A DNA stretch of 64,000 bases, taken from assembly GCA_016184365.1 (NCBI GenBank), contig JACPCW010000084.1:1-64000 (forward strand), written 5' to 3'. Numbering within the stretch: position 1 is the stretch's first letter; every line of letters begins with the position of its first letter. A model generated the notes under the pieces. That model saw nothing but the letters and a program-made list of their open reading frames with translations, was not told the DNA's origin and made no database searches. Made by a program: the position numbers and the translations under genes. Below are positions 23,229-32,318 of the stretch, one piece after another. Source of the DNA: Candidatus Rokuibacteriota bacterium (lineage in GTDB: Bacteria; Methylomirabilota; Methylomirabilia; Rokubacteriales; CSP1-6).

Positions 23229-24944
23229 ATGACTGAGCCCGGCGGCTTCACGCTCGTCTCGCACACCCTCGGCGGTCTCCCCCTCGTGAACCACATCCTG
23301 CGGCGCCTCCGATTCGACGACCTCCTCCAGCGGCATCTGCCCCCGCCCGATCCCCGGGCGCAATTGCCGCCGAGCACAGCCCTCGGCGTCCTCACGCGCA
23401 ACCTCGTCCTGGCCCGCGCCCCGCTCTACGGCCTGGGCGAATGGGCGCGCGGCTGGGTCCCCGCGCTCCTGGGGCTGCTCCCTGAGCAGGTCGCCCTGCT
23501 CAACGACGATCGCGTGGGCCGCGCCTTGGATCGGCTGTTCGACGCCGACCCGCGCGCGCTGCTGGCCGCCCTCGTGGTCCACATGGTCAAGGAGTTCCAG
23601 GTCTCGCTCGAGCAGCTGCACAACGACTCGACGAGCCTGACCCTCCACGGCGAATACGCGGACGCCACGGGTCGCTTGGTCCGGGGCCGACCCACGCTGG
23701 TCGTCACGTTCGGCCACAACAAGGACCACCGCCCCGATCTCAAACCGCTCCTGTGGATCCTCACGGTCAGTGCCGACGGTGCCGTGCCCGTCCACGTCAA
23801 GGTGGCCGATGGCGATACGGAAGACAGCACCACCCACCGCGAGACGTGGGAGGTGCTTCGGGCCTTGGTGGGCTCCGCGAACTTCCTCTATGTCGCCGAC
23901 AGCAAGCTCTGCACGCGCGAGACGCTTAAGCATATCCACGAGCACGGGGGTCGCTTCATCACCGTGCTGCCGCGCACCCGCAAGGAGGACGCGCTCTTCA
24001 AGGCCTGGCTCCAGACGCACACGGCGGCGTGGACGGCGGCGTGGGAGGAGGTGGCCCAGAAGCCCCACCCCCGGTGGAAGGACGGCCCGCCGGACGTCTT
24101 CCGGGCGATCCCGTCGCCGATCCCCGACGCCGACGGGTTCCACCTGGTCTGGTACGAAAGCTCCCACAAGCAGGAGCGTGACGCCCAGGCCCGCCGCGAT
24201 GCGCTCCAGAAGGCCTGGAAGCAGCTGGAGGAATTAGCCGCCCGGCTCCAGGGGCCGCGCCCGCGCTTCGGCACCCAGGCCAAAGTCGCCGGAGCCGTCG
24301 ACGACCTCCTCGCGACGACCGGTGCCGCGCGATGGGTGGCGTACCAGGTGGACACCGTCGAGGAAGCCGTGTTCCGCCAGGAAACGCGCGGCCGGCCGGG
24401 CAAGAACACGCGCTGGCGGCGGCGCCTCAAACGGCGCTTCCGCCTCACCTGGGAGCGCCGGGAAGCCGAGCTCGATTATGACGCCCGCACCGATGGACTC
24501 TTCCCGCTCCTCACCAACGATCCTGACCTCACCGCCGCCGCGATTCTCGACGCTTACAAGACCAAGCAGCCGCTGGTGGAGAAGCGTCACGACCTGCTCA
24601 AGAACGTCGAAGCGGCCACGCCCATGTACCTCAAGAGCATCAGCCGAATTGAGGCCGTCCTGGCCCTGCATTTCGTCGCGCTCCTCGTGCATGCGCTCCT
24701 CGAGCGCGAGGTGCGGCGCGCGATGGCGCGGCGCGGGATCGCGGAGTTACCGCTCTATCCCGAGGATCGCGACTGCAAGGCCCCCTCGACGGACCGGATC
24801 CTCGAGACGTTCGCGCCCCTCCAACGCCACCTGCTGTACAAGGCCGGTCGTGTGGTCCAACGATTTGATCCCGAGTTGACCGACCTCCAGCGCAGCCTCG
24901 TCGGCCTCCTCGGCATCTCCCCGAAAGCGTTTATGAACGTCTGA
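23229..24944 (+). CDS. IS1634 family transposase
   Basis: This 571-aa protein begins MTEPGGFTLVSHTLGGLPLV; the ATG at 23229 is chosen because homologous-looking sequence begins there. Likely catalytic acidic residues lie in LEQLHNDSTSLTLHG (first D), NFLYVADSKLCT (second D) and KTKQPLVEKRHDLLKN (E). This is the usual spacing of the IS4-like DDE nuclease with a long beta insertion between the second D and the E. The C-terminal RILETFAPLQRHLLY is also typical. The gene is intact and fills most of the element. Confidence 0.93.
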   Translation: MTEPGGFTLVSHTLGGLPLVNHILRRLRFDDLLQRHLPPPDPRAQLPPSTALGVLTRNLVLARAPLYGLGEWARGWVPALLGLLPEQVALLNDDRVGRALDRLFDADPRALLAALVVHMVKEFQVSLEQLHNDSTSLTLHGEYADATGRLVRGRPTLVVTFGHNKDHRPDLKPLLWILTVSADGAVPVHVKVADGDTEDSTTHRETWEVLRALVGSANFLYVADSKLCTRETLKHIHEHGGRFITVLPRTRKEDALFKAWLQTHTAAWTAAWEEVAQKPHPRWKDGPPDVFRAIPSPIPDADGFHLVWYESSHKQERDAQARRDALQKAWKQLEELAARLQGPRPRFGTQAKVAGAVDDLLATTGAARWVAYQVDTVEEAVFRQETRGRPGKNTRWRRRLKRRFRLTWERREAELDYDARTDGLFPLLTNDPDLTAAAILDAYKTKQPLVEKRHDLLKNVEAATPMYLKSISRIEAVLALHFVALLVHALLEREVRRAMARRGIAELPLYPEDRDCKAPSTDRILETFAPLQRHLLYKAGRVVQRFDPELTDLQRSLVGLLGISPKAFMNV

Positions 24945-24960
24945 CGCCAGGCGGCAGGGT

Positions 24961-24998
24961 GGGGGGAGAAATCTCGGCCGCGACGTGCGGAAAGTGGG
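24961..24998 (-). repeat. Right terminal inverted repeat of the IS1634-type element
   Basis: Read on the minus strand it starts CCCACTTTCCGCACGTCGCG, matching the left end except at two bases. The element starts its target duplication immediately outside. Confidence 0.9.
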
Positions 24999-25004
24999 TT
25001 ATCA
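24999..25004 (+). repeat. Target site duplication, right copy
   Basis: TTATCA directly follows the right inverted repeat and is identical to 22741-22746. Confidence 0.85.
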
Positions 25005-25104
25005 GACTGCGTAGTTCTGTATATCAAGGCGCTCGGGCTTTCGATGTCGCGGACAATCTCGCGATTCCGCGAGGTTGACGAGATATCCCGCGAGGCCACG
25101 CCGC

Positions 25105-26328
25105 CTATCTCTGACGGGCGTCGGGCCCGAACCCGAGCGCGCTCGCCTCCTCGCGGAATCGCGCCACCGCCCGTAGCTTGACGTCCTCGTAGCCGCGAAT
25201 CACGTCGGGCAGGCTCGCGAGCGCGACCGCGCGCTCGTACGCGTCCGGTGCAAGCGCCACGAGCGCGCGGTCGACGAGCCCTCGGTACTCGGCGATCAAC
25301 GCGCGCTCGATCCGCCGCACGCGGGCGTAGCCGAACGGATCGAACGCGGTCCCGCGCAGCCCCCGCAGCCGGACCAGCACGCCGAACAGCGGTTCGATCC
25401 ACCGGCCGACCGCGAGCTTGCGTCGGAGTCCGAGCGCATGGAGCAGCGGCGGTTTCAGGTGATACCGGAGGGCGACGCCGTCCGGGTACTCCCGCCCGAG
25501 CGCTTCCGCGAGTCGCGCGCCGACATGCAGGCGGGCCACCTCGTACTCGTCCTTGTACGCCATGAGCTTGAAGAGGTAGCGAGCGACCGTCTCGGCGAGG
25601 CGCGTCTCGCCGGGCATGGCCGCGCGCTCGGCCGCGGCCACGCGTCCCACGAACTCGACGTACCGGCGCGCGTAGCCGGCGTCCTGGTAGGCGATCAGCT
25701 CGGGCACGCGCCGCTCGAGCAGCGCGCGCAGGCCGGCGCTCGCGTGGCATGTGTCGATGAGCCGCCGCGCCTCGTCACTGACCACCGGCGCGGACTCCGC
25801 AGCGCCGAGGCGCGGACGGCGGAGCGTCGCGGCCCACGCCGGGTCGGCCACGGCACGGCGGCCGGCGCGGAACGCCTGCGTGTTCGCCTCGACGGCGACG
25901 CCGTTCAGCGCGAACGCCTGCTCGATCGCGGCCGCGGACACCGGGATGGCGCCGGCCTGGTAGGCGGCGCCCAGCATGATCGGGTTGGCCATCATGTGGT
26001 TGTCGAAGAGCGCCTCGGCGACAGCCACCGCGTCGAGGACGACGTTGTCGTCCTTGCGCGTGACGCGGTTCAGCGTCGCGAGCAGCCCCCCGCGATCGGG
26101 GAACCGGACGTCGGGCGATGCGACCATCGCGCCCGTCGCGACCTCGCTGGTCGAGATGACGGCCACGGTCCGCTCGGGCCGTGCGCGATCGAGGTTGGCG
26201 GGCGCCGTCGCGACGAGGAGGTCCAGGGCGAGGAAGCAGTCGGCGCTCCCGCTCGCGACCTTGTTCGAAAAATCCGGCGGGCCGTCGGAGATCTTCAGGT
26301 GGGCACGACCGGCCCGTTCTTCTGACTT
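25105..26328 (-). pseudogene. Indolepyruvate ferredoxin oxidoreductase, C-terminal half only, frameshifted
   Basis: From about 26301 downward the frame encodes about 399 residues: HLKISDGPPDFSNKVASGSA, then DCFLALDLLVATAPANLDRA, TSEVATGAMVASPD, later KDEYEVARLHVGARLAEAL and PFGYARVRRIERALIAEY. These match the gamma and C-terminal parts of the long fused indolepyruvate:ferredoxin oxidoreductases (about 1150 aa), which turn arylpyruvates into aryl-acyl-CoA. The thiamine-binding N-terminal half is absent and no start codon is plausible. The first residues of the homology (SQKNGPVV) occur in a different frame, at the end of the adjacent iron-sulfur gene. Deletion plus frameshift, or an assembly chimera, would explain this. 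Confidence 0.75.
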
Positions 26329-26744
26329 CTCTTCACGTAGCCGGTACACCGGCACAGCACCGGCGAGAGCGCCGCGGTGACGTCCGCACGCGTCGGCGCC
26401 GGGTTCCTGTCGAGCAGCGCCTTCGCCGTCAGGATCTGACCGGGCGTGCAGTACCCGCACTGCACGGCGCCGATCTCGACGAACGCCTGCTGGAGGGGAT
26501 GAGGCGCATCGGCGGGCGCGAGGCCCTCGATCGTCGTCACCGTTCGGCCGGAGAGCCGCTTCGCGGAGGTGAGACAGGCCTTGGTCGCCTCGCCGTCCAC
26601 CAGGATCGTGCAGCAACCGCATTCGCCCTGCGCGCAGCCGTTCTTGACGCCGGTCAGGCCGAGGCGGTCACGGAGGACGTCGAGGGCCGTGTCCGACCGC
26701 ACGGCAGCGACGTCCGTGAGGCCTCCGTTCACCGTGAACCGCAT
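26295..26744 (-). CDS. (2Fe-2S)-binding small subunit of a molybdenum hydroxylase (CoxS/XdhC type), 3' end replaced
   Basis: This 149-aa protein is read from the ATG at 26744 (MRFTVNGGLTDVAAVRSDTA). The plant-ferredoxin cluster is intact (GVKNGCAQGECGCCTILVDG). So is the all-helical second cluster (GAVQCGYCTPGQILTAKAL and SPVLCRCTGYVK). After YVK the normal C-terminal helix of about 15-20 residues is replaced by RSQKNGPVVPT, which looks like indolepyruvate oxidoreductase sequence. Both clusters are complete, so the product may still fold. It is the natural partner type for the large subunit at 945-3344, but that gene is far away. Confidence 0.85.
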   Translation of the reverse strand: MRFTVNGGLTDVAAVRSDTALDVLRDRLGLTGVKNGCAQGECGCCTILVDGEATKACLTSAKRLSGRTVTTIEGLAPADAPHPLQQAFVEIGAVQCGYCTPGQILTAKALLDRNPAPTRADVTAALSPVLCRCTGYVKRSQKNGPVVPT

Positions 26745-27120
26745 CCTCGCCCTCCCGCCGACTTCGCCGAGTCGTTCAGCTCGGGGCGGCATGATATGAC
26801 GCGCCCTCGCGAGCGGCCATGAGGCGCGACAACCAGCGTCCATGTCAGACGGTCTACTTCATCTCGGGCGGGACTGACTCACCACTCTGAGACGTTTGCG
26901 CCACAGACATGTCGCCGTCCGACACGGATAATCCCTTCGCTCGTCCGCGACGGACTCGGCGGAGGGACCGTCGACCAGCCCCTCAATCTCGTCGTCGACC
27001 TCGGATGAGAGGCGACGATCGAGAAGAGCACGGACGACGCCCGGTCCTTCGCCAGACGCACCACGTGAATGACGCGTTCGCCTGGTTGCCACAGGTCAAC
27101 GGTCCGGTTCTTGTGGATGC
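26745..27120. other. Intergenic stretch, no supported gene
   Basis: The 376 bases upstream of the CoxS-type and AbfD-type genes, which are transcribed divergently, contain only short frames without recognisable protein pattern. They may be remnants left by the rearrangement at 26.3 kb. Confidence 0.4.
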
Positions 27121-28575
27121 ATGGCCCTGAAGAGTCCGGACGCCTATCGGCAGCGCGCGCAGGCGATGAAGCCGCGCGTCTTCATGGACGGCAAGCTCAT
27201 CGACGACATCACCACCCACCCGGTCACCCGGACGGTCGTCGAGGCGAACATCGCGAGCTACGAGTGGGCGCTTCAGCCCGAAGCCGGCAAGGTCCTGACG
27301 CGGCCGAGCCATCTCACCGGGGAGCCCTGCAACCTCTACACGACGCTCAACCGCAGCGCCGAGGATCTCGTCCAGCGCGCCGCGGCCGGGCTCTACGCCG
27401 CCTGTCACCTCGGGACGTGCATCTACCGCTGCGTCGGCTGCGACGCGCTCAACACGCTCGCGGCCACGACGTTCGAGATCGATCGCGATCTCGGCACGCC
27501 GTATCACGCGCGGTTCACCGACTTCCTCCGGCACGTGCAGGACGAGGACCTGAGCGTCGCCGGCGCGATGACCGAGCCGCGCGGTCCGCGCGATCAGAAG
27601 ATCGGCGAGTGGAAGGATCCGGACCTCGCGCTGCACGTCGTCGAGCAGAACCGGCACGGCATCGTCGTCAACGGCGCCAAGATCAACATCTCCGGCGCGT
27701 ACGCCTGCGACTGGACGCTCGTCATGCCGTCCGGCGCGCGGCGTCCGGGCGAGGAGGCGTACGCCGTCGCATTCGCCGTTCCGAACGGCGCCGAAGGTAT
27801 GACGTACGTCTGCCAGTACGGACCGCACGCCGCGGAGCGCATGCTGGCGGACGAGGCGTGGGAGCTCGGCAACCCGCGCTTCGGCCAGCGCGAGACGTCG
27901 CTGGTCGTCTTCGATCACGTCTTCGTCCCATGGGAGCACGTGTTCCTGTGCGGCGAGACGAAGTACGCCGGCCGGCTCGTCACGCGCTTCGCGCAGCTTC
28001 ATCGCATGGTGTGCGGCGGGTCGTGCAAGGTCGGGTTCGGCAAGGTCCTGATCGGCGCGGCGCGCCTCATCCAGGAGTACAAGGGTCTGGAGCACGCGAC
28101 GCACATCAACGACCAGATGACGGAGATGGTCACGCTGCTCGAGACGGTGCGCGCGTGCTCGAAGGCGGCTGCGCTCGAAGGCAAGGAAGCGGTCGCCGGC
28201 TCGGGCGTGTGGTTCCCCGACGATCTGCTCGGCAACGTCTCGAAGCTGAACGTCTGCAACGCGTTCTGGCGGATGATGGCGCTCGCCGGCGACATCGGCG
28301 GCGGCATGGTCGTGACGATGCCGAGCCTCAAGGAGCTCCGGAACCCGGAGACGCGCGCGTACATCGAGAAGTACTACGGGTTCGGGTCCGACGCCTCCGC
28401 CGAGCAGATCCTGAAGGTGACGAAGCTGCTCCAGCACTGGACAGCCGGGCTGCACGGCGTCGGCACCTGGCACGGCGCCGGGCCGGTGCAGGCGCAGAAG
28501 ATCATGGTCCAGCGCCTCACCGATTACGACGAGATGAAGCGCCTCGCGCGGGAGATGGCCGGGCTCGACGCGTAG
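27121..28575 (+). CDS. 4-hydroxyphenylacetate 3-hydroxylase/4-hydroxybutyryl-CoA dehydratase (AbfD-like) family protein
   Basis: This 484-aa protein has the acyl-CoA dehydrogenase-like fold of the HpaB/AbfD family: SPDAYRQRAQAMKPRVFMDG at the start, then HGIVVNGAKINISGAYACDW in the flavin region. AbfD carries a [4Fe-4S] cluster held by a C-x3-C pair, a His and a Cys. Here TCIYRCVGCDALN supplies C-x3-C, and LHRMVCGGSCKVGF supplies the His with nearby Cys residues. That favours the dehydratase/isomerase branch over the flavin monooxygenase branch. The substrate is probably a hydroxyacyl-CoA. The gene stands alone, followed by a convergent coiled-coil gene. Confidence 0.82.
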   Translation: MALKSPDAYRQRAQAMKPRVFMDGKLIDDITTHPVTRTVVEANIASYEWALQPEAGKVLTRPSHLTGEPCNLYTTLNRSAEDLVQRAAAGLYAACHLGTCIYRCVGCDALNTLAATTFEIDRDLGTPYHARFTDFLRHVQDEDLSVAGAMTEPRGPRDQKIGEWKDPDLALHVVEQNRHGIVVNGAKINISGAYACDWTLVMPSGARRPGEEAYAVAFAVPNGAEGMTYVCQYGPHAAERMLADEAWELGNPRFGQRETSLVVFDHVFVPWEHVFLCGETKYAGRLVTRFAQLHRMVCGGSCKVGFGKVLIGAARLIQEYKGLEHATHINDQMTEMVTLLETVRACSKAAALEGKEAVAGSGVWFPDDLLGNVSKLNVCNAFWRMMALAGDIGGGMVVTMPSLKELRNPETRAYIEKYYGFGSDASAEQILKVTKLLQHWTAGLHGVGTWHGAGPVQAQKIMVQRLTDYDEMKRLAREMAGLDA

Positions 28576-28605
28576 AGTCCGCACGGCGGGTCGCCGACGG
28601 CGGAG

Positions 28606-28950
28606 CTATCGTGCGAGGCGCTGCTCGATCTCTCCGATCCGGGACTGGAGCGCGGCGACCTGTTGCTTCAGCTCGGCGAGATCGCGCTCCAGGATCTCTC
28701 GCCGGCCGCGTTCGCCGGCGAGTCCCGCCTCGACCCGGCGGAGCGCCTGCGTGATCGCCTGGTACTCCTGTTCCAGCCGCTCGAGCCGCCGGTAGAGCTC
28801 GTCGAAGTGCCCGAGCATCTCCTGACGCAGTTCGGTGAGCTGGCGTTCGATGGCGTCGAATCGCCGATCGATCGCCGTGAAGCGATGCTCGATCACCGTG
28901 AACTGGCGTCCCAGGAACTCGACGAGCTGACCGTACTCCGGCGAGGCCAC
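28606..28950 (-). CDS. Coiled-coil hypothetical protein
   Basis: This 114-aa protein is almost wholly predicted coiled coil. It opens MASPEYGQLVEFLGRQFTVI, and the heptads continue through HRFTAIDRRFDAIERQLTEL and AELKQQVAALQSRIGEIEQR. No membrane segment or signal is seen. Proteins of this type are widespread and unnamed. The gene is isolated between AbfD-like and UbiD genes, convergent with the first and divergent from the second. Confidence 0.7.
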   Translation of the reverse strand: MASPEYGQLVEFLGRQFTVIEHRFTAIDRRFDAIERQLTELRQEMLGHFDELYRRLERLEQEYQAITQALRRVEAGLAGERGRREILERDLAELKQQVAALQSRIGEIEQRLAR

Positions 28951-29085
28951 GGGCTATGTCTAACCGACGCACTCGCCCCGTTCAAGTGTGTCCAGATGTA
29001 GACAGGTCCCGCAGGTACCCTCCGGCGCAGCCGTCCGGCATAATGGCGGCCGCGAATCGTTCGGCACACCGGAGGGGAACCACGC

Positions 29086-30447
29086 ATGGGCCAGGATCTG
29101 CGGAGCTTTCTCGATCTCGTGAAGCGCAAGAAGCCGGACGATCTCGTGATCGTCTCGCGCGAGGTCAATCCCGCGTACGAGATCACCGCCCTCGCCGCCA
29201 AGCTCGACCGCGAAGGCAAGCGGCGCCCCGTGCTCGTCTTCGAGAACGTGCGCGGCACCAGCTTTCCGGTGCTCACGAATCTCCACGCGAGCCGGTCGCG
29301 CCTCGCCGCGTCGATCAACACGCCGCCCGACGAGATGCTGCGCAAGTACCTCCGCGCGATGGAGAAGCCGATCCCGCCGACAGTCGTCTCGACCGGCCCC
29401 GTGAAGGAAGTCGTGAAGAAGGGCGCCGAGATCGATCTCTACGCGCTGCCGCAGATCGTGCATCACCAGGGCGACGCGGGACCGTACATCACCGCCGCGA
29501 TCTCCTTCGCGCGCGATCTCGAAGATGAAATCTGGAACTGCGCGTACAACCGCCTGATGATCCAGGGCCGCGACCGCACCTCCATTCACCTCACGACCGG
29601 CAAGCACCTCTGGGAATTCCATCGCAAGGCGGAAGCGAAGTCGCAGCCGCTGCCCGTCGCGTTCGCGATCGGCGTGCACCCGGCGATCGCGCTCGGCTCG
29701 CTCGCGATCGGATCGATCGACGAAGACGAGCGCGCGATCATGGGTGGCCTCTTCGGCGAGCCGCTCGAGCTCGTGAAGTGCGAGACCTCCGACGTGCTCG
29801 TGCCCGCGCACGCCGAGATGGTGATCGAGGCCGAGATCCTGCCGCACCAGCGCGTGGCGGAAGGGCCGTTCGGCGAGTTCACCGGCTACAGCCTCGGTGA
29901 GCGGCAGCGCGAGGTCGTGCAGGTCAACGCGATCACGCACCGCCGCGGCGCCTTCTTCCAGGACATCGCGGTCGCGCACCTCGACCACCTGCTGCTGTCG
30001 ACGATCCCCATGGAGGCGAACCTCTACCGCGCCGTGCGCGCGATGGTGCCGTCGCTGCGCGCCGTGCGCGTGCCGTCGCCGTTCACCTGCTACGTGTCGA
30101 TCGAGCAGCGGATCCCGGGCCAGGCGAAGAACGCGATCATGGCAGTGCTCGGCGCCGATCTCTACATGAAGCGCGTGGTCGTGGTCGACCACGACGTCGA
30201 CGTCTTCGACGACCGCCAGATGACGTGGGCCATCGGCACGCGCTGCCAGCCGGACCGCGACATCACGATCGTCACGAACGCACGCGGCTCCGATCTCGAC
30301 CCGTCGTCGCGCGACGACGGCTACACGGCGAAGTGGGGCGTCGACGCGACGGCCAAGCCGTCGCTCGCCGCGTACACGCCGCGGCATCGCGTCCCGCCCG
30401 AGGTCTGGACCCGCATCAAGCTCGAGGATTTCGGCCTGTCGAAGTGA
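29086..30447 (+). CDS. UbiD family decarboxylase
   Basis: This 453-aa protein starts MGQDLRSFLDLVKRKKPDDL after GGAGGGG. UbiD enzymes use prenylated FMN to add or remove CO2 on unsaturated or aromatic acids. Landmarks are PPTVVSTGPVKEVVKKG, GPYITAAISFARDLEDEIWN with the following YNR, HLTTGKHLWEF, and the active-site EGPFGEFTGYSLGE. The last contributes the conserved Glu residues. Length is normal for the family. No ubiX (prenyl-FMN synthase) gene is nearby, so the cofactor is made elsewhere. Confidence 0.93.
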   Translation: MGQDLRSFLDLVKRKKPDDLVIVSREVNPAYEITALAAKLDREGKRRPVLVFENVRGTSFPVLTNLHASRSRLAASINTPPDEMLRKYLRAMEKPIPPTVVSTGPVKEVVKKGAEIDLYALPQIVHHQGDAGPYITAAISFARDLEDEIWNCAYNRLMIQGRDRTSIHLTTGKHLWEFHRKAEAKSQPLPVAFAIGVHPAIALGSLAIGSIDEDERAIMGGLFGEPLELVKCETSDVLVPAHAEMVIEAEILPHQRVAEGPFGEFTGYSLGERQREVVQVNAITHRRGAFFQDIAVAHLDHLLLSTIPMEANLYRAVRAMVPSLRAVRVPSPFTCYVSIEQRIPGQAKNAIMAVLGADLYMKRVVVVDHDVDVFDDRQMTWAIGTRCQPDRDITIVTNARGSDLDPSSRDDGYTAKWGVDATAKPSLAAYTPRHRVPPEVWTRIKLEDFGLSK

Positions 30448-30455
30448 CGCGGCGC

Positions 30456-32318
30456 TCAGTCCTCGAGGCAGGAAATCCCGAGCGGCCTGTTCTGCTCCGC
30501 GAACCTCTCGCGCTGCGATCCCACCGGCTTGTCACCCGCCAGGCACGACCAGACAACGGTCAGTTTCTTGCGACGCGCCGGGTCGGGATCGCCGCAGCCA
30601 AGCTCGTTGTTCGCGACGACCGCGCAATCGGCGTTGCCGTCGCAGCGCTCGGCGACGTGTTTGGTCACGGTGCAGGTGCCGGAGTCGCTCCCCCACACCG
30701 CCGCCTGGATCCGGATGACGCGCAGCGCCGGGACCACGATGGGCTTCACTCTCACCCTCACCTCGTCGTAGACGGGCCGGCCGTGGCGGCTCGCAGCCAG
30801 TGTGATGACGTGCTCACCGACCTCCGTGAGCTGGATCGATCGCGTGCCGTGGGACGGCTGAACGTCCGGGAGCACAGGCTCCAGCGAGCCGATGAATCGC
30901 ACCTCGGTAGCACGCGGCACATGCCAGGTGAGTTCCATCGGCTGCCCGAGAACGACCTCCGAGGGCTTCGCGTCGAATGCCTCGACGACGAGCGCGCGGC
31001 GGTCCCAGAGATACCAGCCTAGACCCGCTCCCACCGTCAGCAGGACGGCGGCCGCAACCGCTGAAATCGCGACGCCACGTGCCGCAAGACGGCGCAGGCG
31101 ATCGCCCCAGCCGGCCGGGCGCGAAGGCGTCGTCGACACGACAGGCGCCGTCGGGGCGGCGACGATCGATTCCGCGTTCACGCGGGGCGGCCGCGCCTCG
31201 ATGTCGAAGACGCGGCCATCGGGCGCCCGCGAATAGAGCACGGGCGTACCCCACTCGACGTGGCGGCGGTTGAGGTAGAGCGCCACCCGCGCCCGCACGA
31301 CGGCCGCCTCGATGGTCTGCCCGTCGGCGAGCGTGCTGTAGAACTCGCCGGCGAAGATGATCGCCGCTTCGTCGGTGATCTCGGCCTGCATGGCGACGAC
31401 CGCCGGGATGCCGTCCTTCACGAGCGTCTGGGCGACGCCAGAGAACGGATCCGCCGGCGACGACCGGGCCCCCTCGCACGCGTTCAGCACGACGACGCGA
31501 ATCGAGCGATGGGCCTGGAACAGCAGCGCCAGCTCGTGTCCGGCGACGTCCTCCTTGTACTCGTGCTCGTTCTCCAGCAGCAGGAATCCACCCTCGACGC
31601 TCGCGTCGAACCCGCCGTGTCCGATGAAATGGATGACGTGGTACCGCCCGGGCTGCCGCAGCCTGGCGATGAGGTTGTCCAGCGTGGCGCGGTGCGGTGA
31701 GTTCGGACCGAGGTAATCAATCGTGGCGATGGCCGGCGTCACGCGCGCCAGGGACTCGCGGACGTTCTCGATCTCGCGGGCGACGTTGAGGGCCGCAGCG
31801 TCGCGCGGGGACGACGCCACGACCAGGATCCCGAGCGGTGGCGCGACCGTCAGCGTCGGTATCGCCGTCGGGAGATCGAGGTACCGCACGAGCGGCGTGT
31901 CGACGTGCAGGCCGAGAAGCCGATCGTGCTGCTTGTCGTACAGGTACTCCCACGGCAGGTCCGCGAGCTCGGGAGCGTCGCCCAGCCGTAGGCGGATGCG
32001 GAGCGTGGCGCCGTCGCGCGCCGCGCGGTCGATACTCCTGGTGAGGCAGTCCCCGACCGTGCCGGCGAACGCCGCCTGGAAGAGCGTGTGGCCGGCCTCC
32101 TTGACGACGACGAGATCGGGCTCCTCGACCCGCCGCCGTACGTCGCGCGGCCGCCCGATCTTCCGCCAGAACTCGTCGAGCATTTCCGGCGTGAACGGTC
32201 GCGCGAACGTCACACGCCCTTCACCGACCGGTGAGTCGGCGACCGCCTCGTAGTCCCCACCAGCGCGGGAGATCCTGACGTCGAAGTCCAGCGTGCCGCC
32301 TCGGGCGGCGTCAGGCAT
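30456..32318 (-). CDS. Membrane-anchored CHAT domain protease with cysteine-rich tail
   Basis: This 620-aa protein has an N-terminal alpha/beta region (residues 1-150) with LPWEYLYDKQHDRLLGL. The CHAT caspase-like protease follows, with catalytic His about 234 in HVIHFIGHGGFD and Cys about 281 in VVVLNACEGARSSPAD. A proline-rich linker leads to one transmembrane helix at about 415-437 (AISAVAAAVLLTVGAGLGWY). Beyond it lie an Ig-like beta domain (about 445-527) and a tail of about 75 residues with six cysteines, consistent with three disulfides. The protease should face the cytoplasm and the tail the periplasm. It is last in a three-gene operon and overlaps the upstream CHAT gene by 8 bases. 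Confidence 0.85.
   Translation of the reverse strand: MPDAARGGTLDFDVRISRAGGDYEAVADSPVGEGRVTFARPFTPEMLDEFWRKIGRPRDVRRRVEEPDLVVVKEAGHTLFQAAFAGTVGDCLTRSIDRAARDGATLRIRLRLGDAPELADLPWEYLYDKQHDRLLGLHVDTPLVRYLDLPTAIPTLTVAPPLGILVVASSPRDAAALNVAREIENVRESLARVTPAIATIDYLGPNSPHRATLDNLIARLRQPGRYHVIHFIGHGGFDASVEGGFLLLENEHEYKEDVAGHELALLFQAHRSIRVVVLNACEGARSSPADPFSGVAQTLVKDGIPAVVAMQAEITDEAAIIFAGEFYSTLADGQTIEAAVVRARVALYLNRRHVEWGTPVLYSRAPDGRVFDIEARPPRVNAESIVAAPTAPVVSTTPSRPAGWGDRLRRLAARGVAISAVAAAVLLTVGAGLGWYLWDRRALVVEAFDAKPSEVVLGQPMELTWHVPRATEVRFIGSLEPVLPDVQPSHGTRSIQLTEVGEHVITLAASRHGRPVYDEVRVRVKPIVVPALRVIRIQAAVWGSDSGTCTVTKHVAERCDGNADCAVVANNELGCGDPDPARRKKLTVVWSCLAGDKPVGSQRERFAEQNRPLGISCLED

Larger units (their letters stand above)
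22747..24998 (+). mobile_element. Complete IS1634-family insertion sequence, about 2.25 kb
   Basis: The element is bounded by 38-bp terminal inverted repeats (22747-22784 and 24961-24998) that differ at two positions, and by the 6-bp direct repeat TTATCA. It carries a DDE transposase gene on the plus strand and a divergent DUF6788 gene on the minus strand. The transposase frame is open and full length. With perfect target duplications and nearly identical ends, the insertion looks recent. Removing it and one TTATCA copy restores a continuous intergenic sequence downstream of nothing recognisable and upstream of the BrnT gene. Confidence 0.92.

Noticed and set aside
26859-27092. Small minus-strand frames upstream of the AbfD-like gene
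   Set aside because: Two overlapping frames of 61-77 codons without recognisable pattern or ribosome-binding site. No basis for preferring either.
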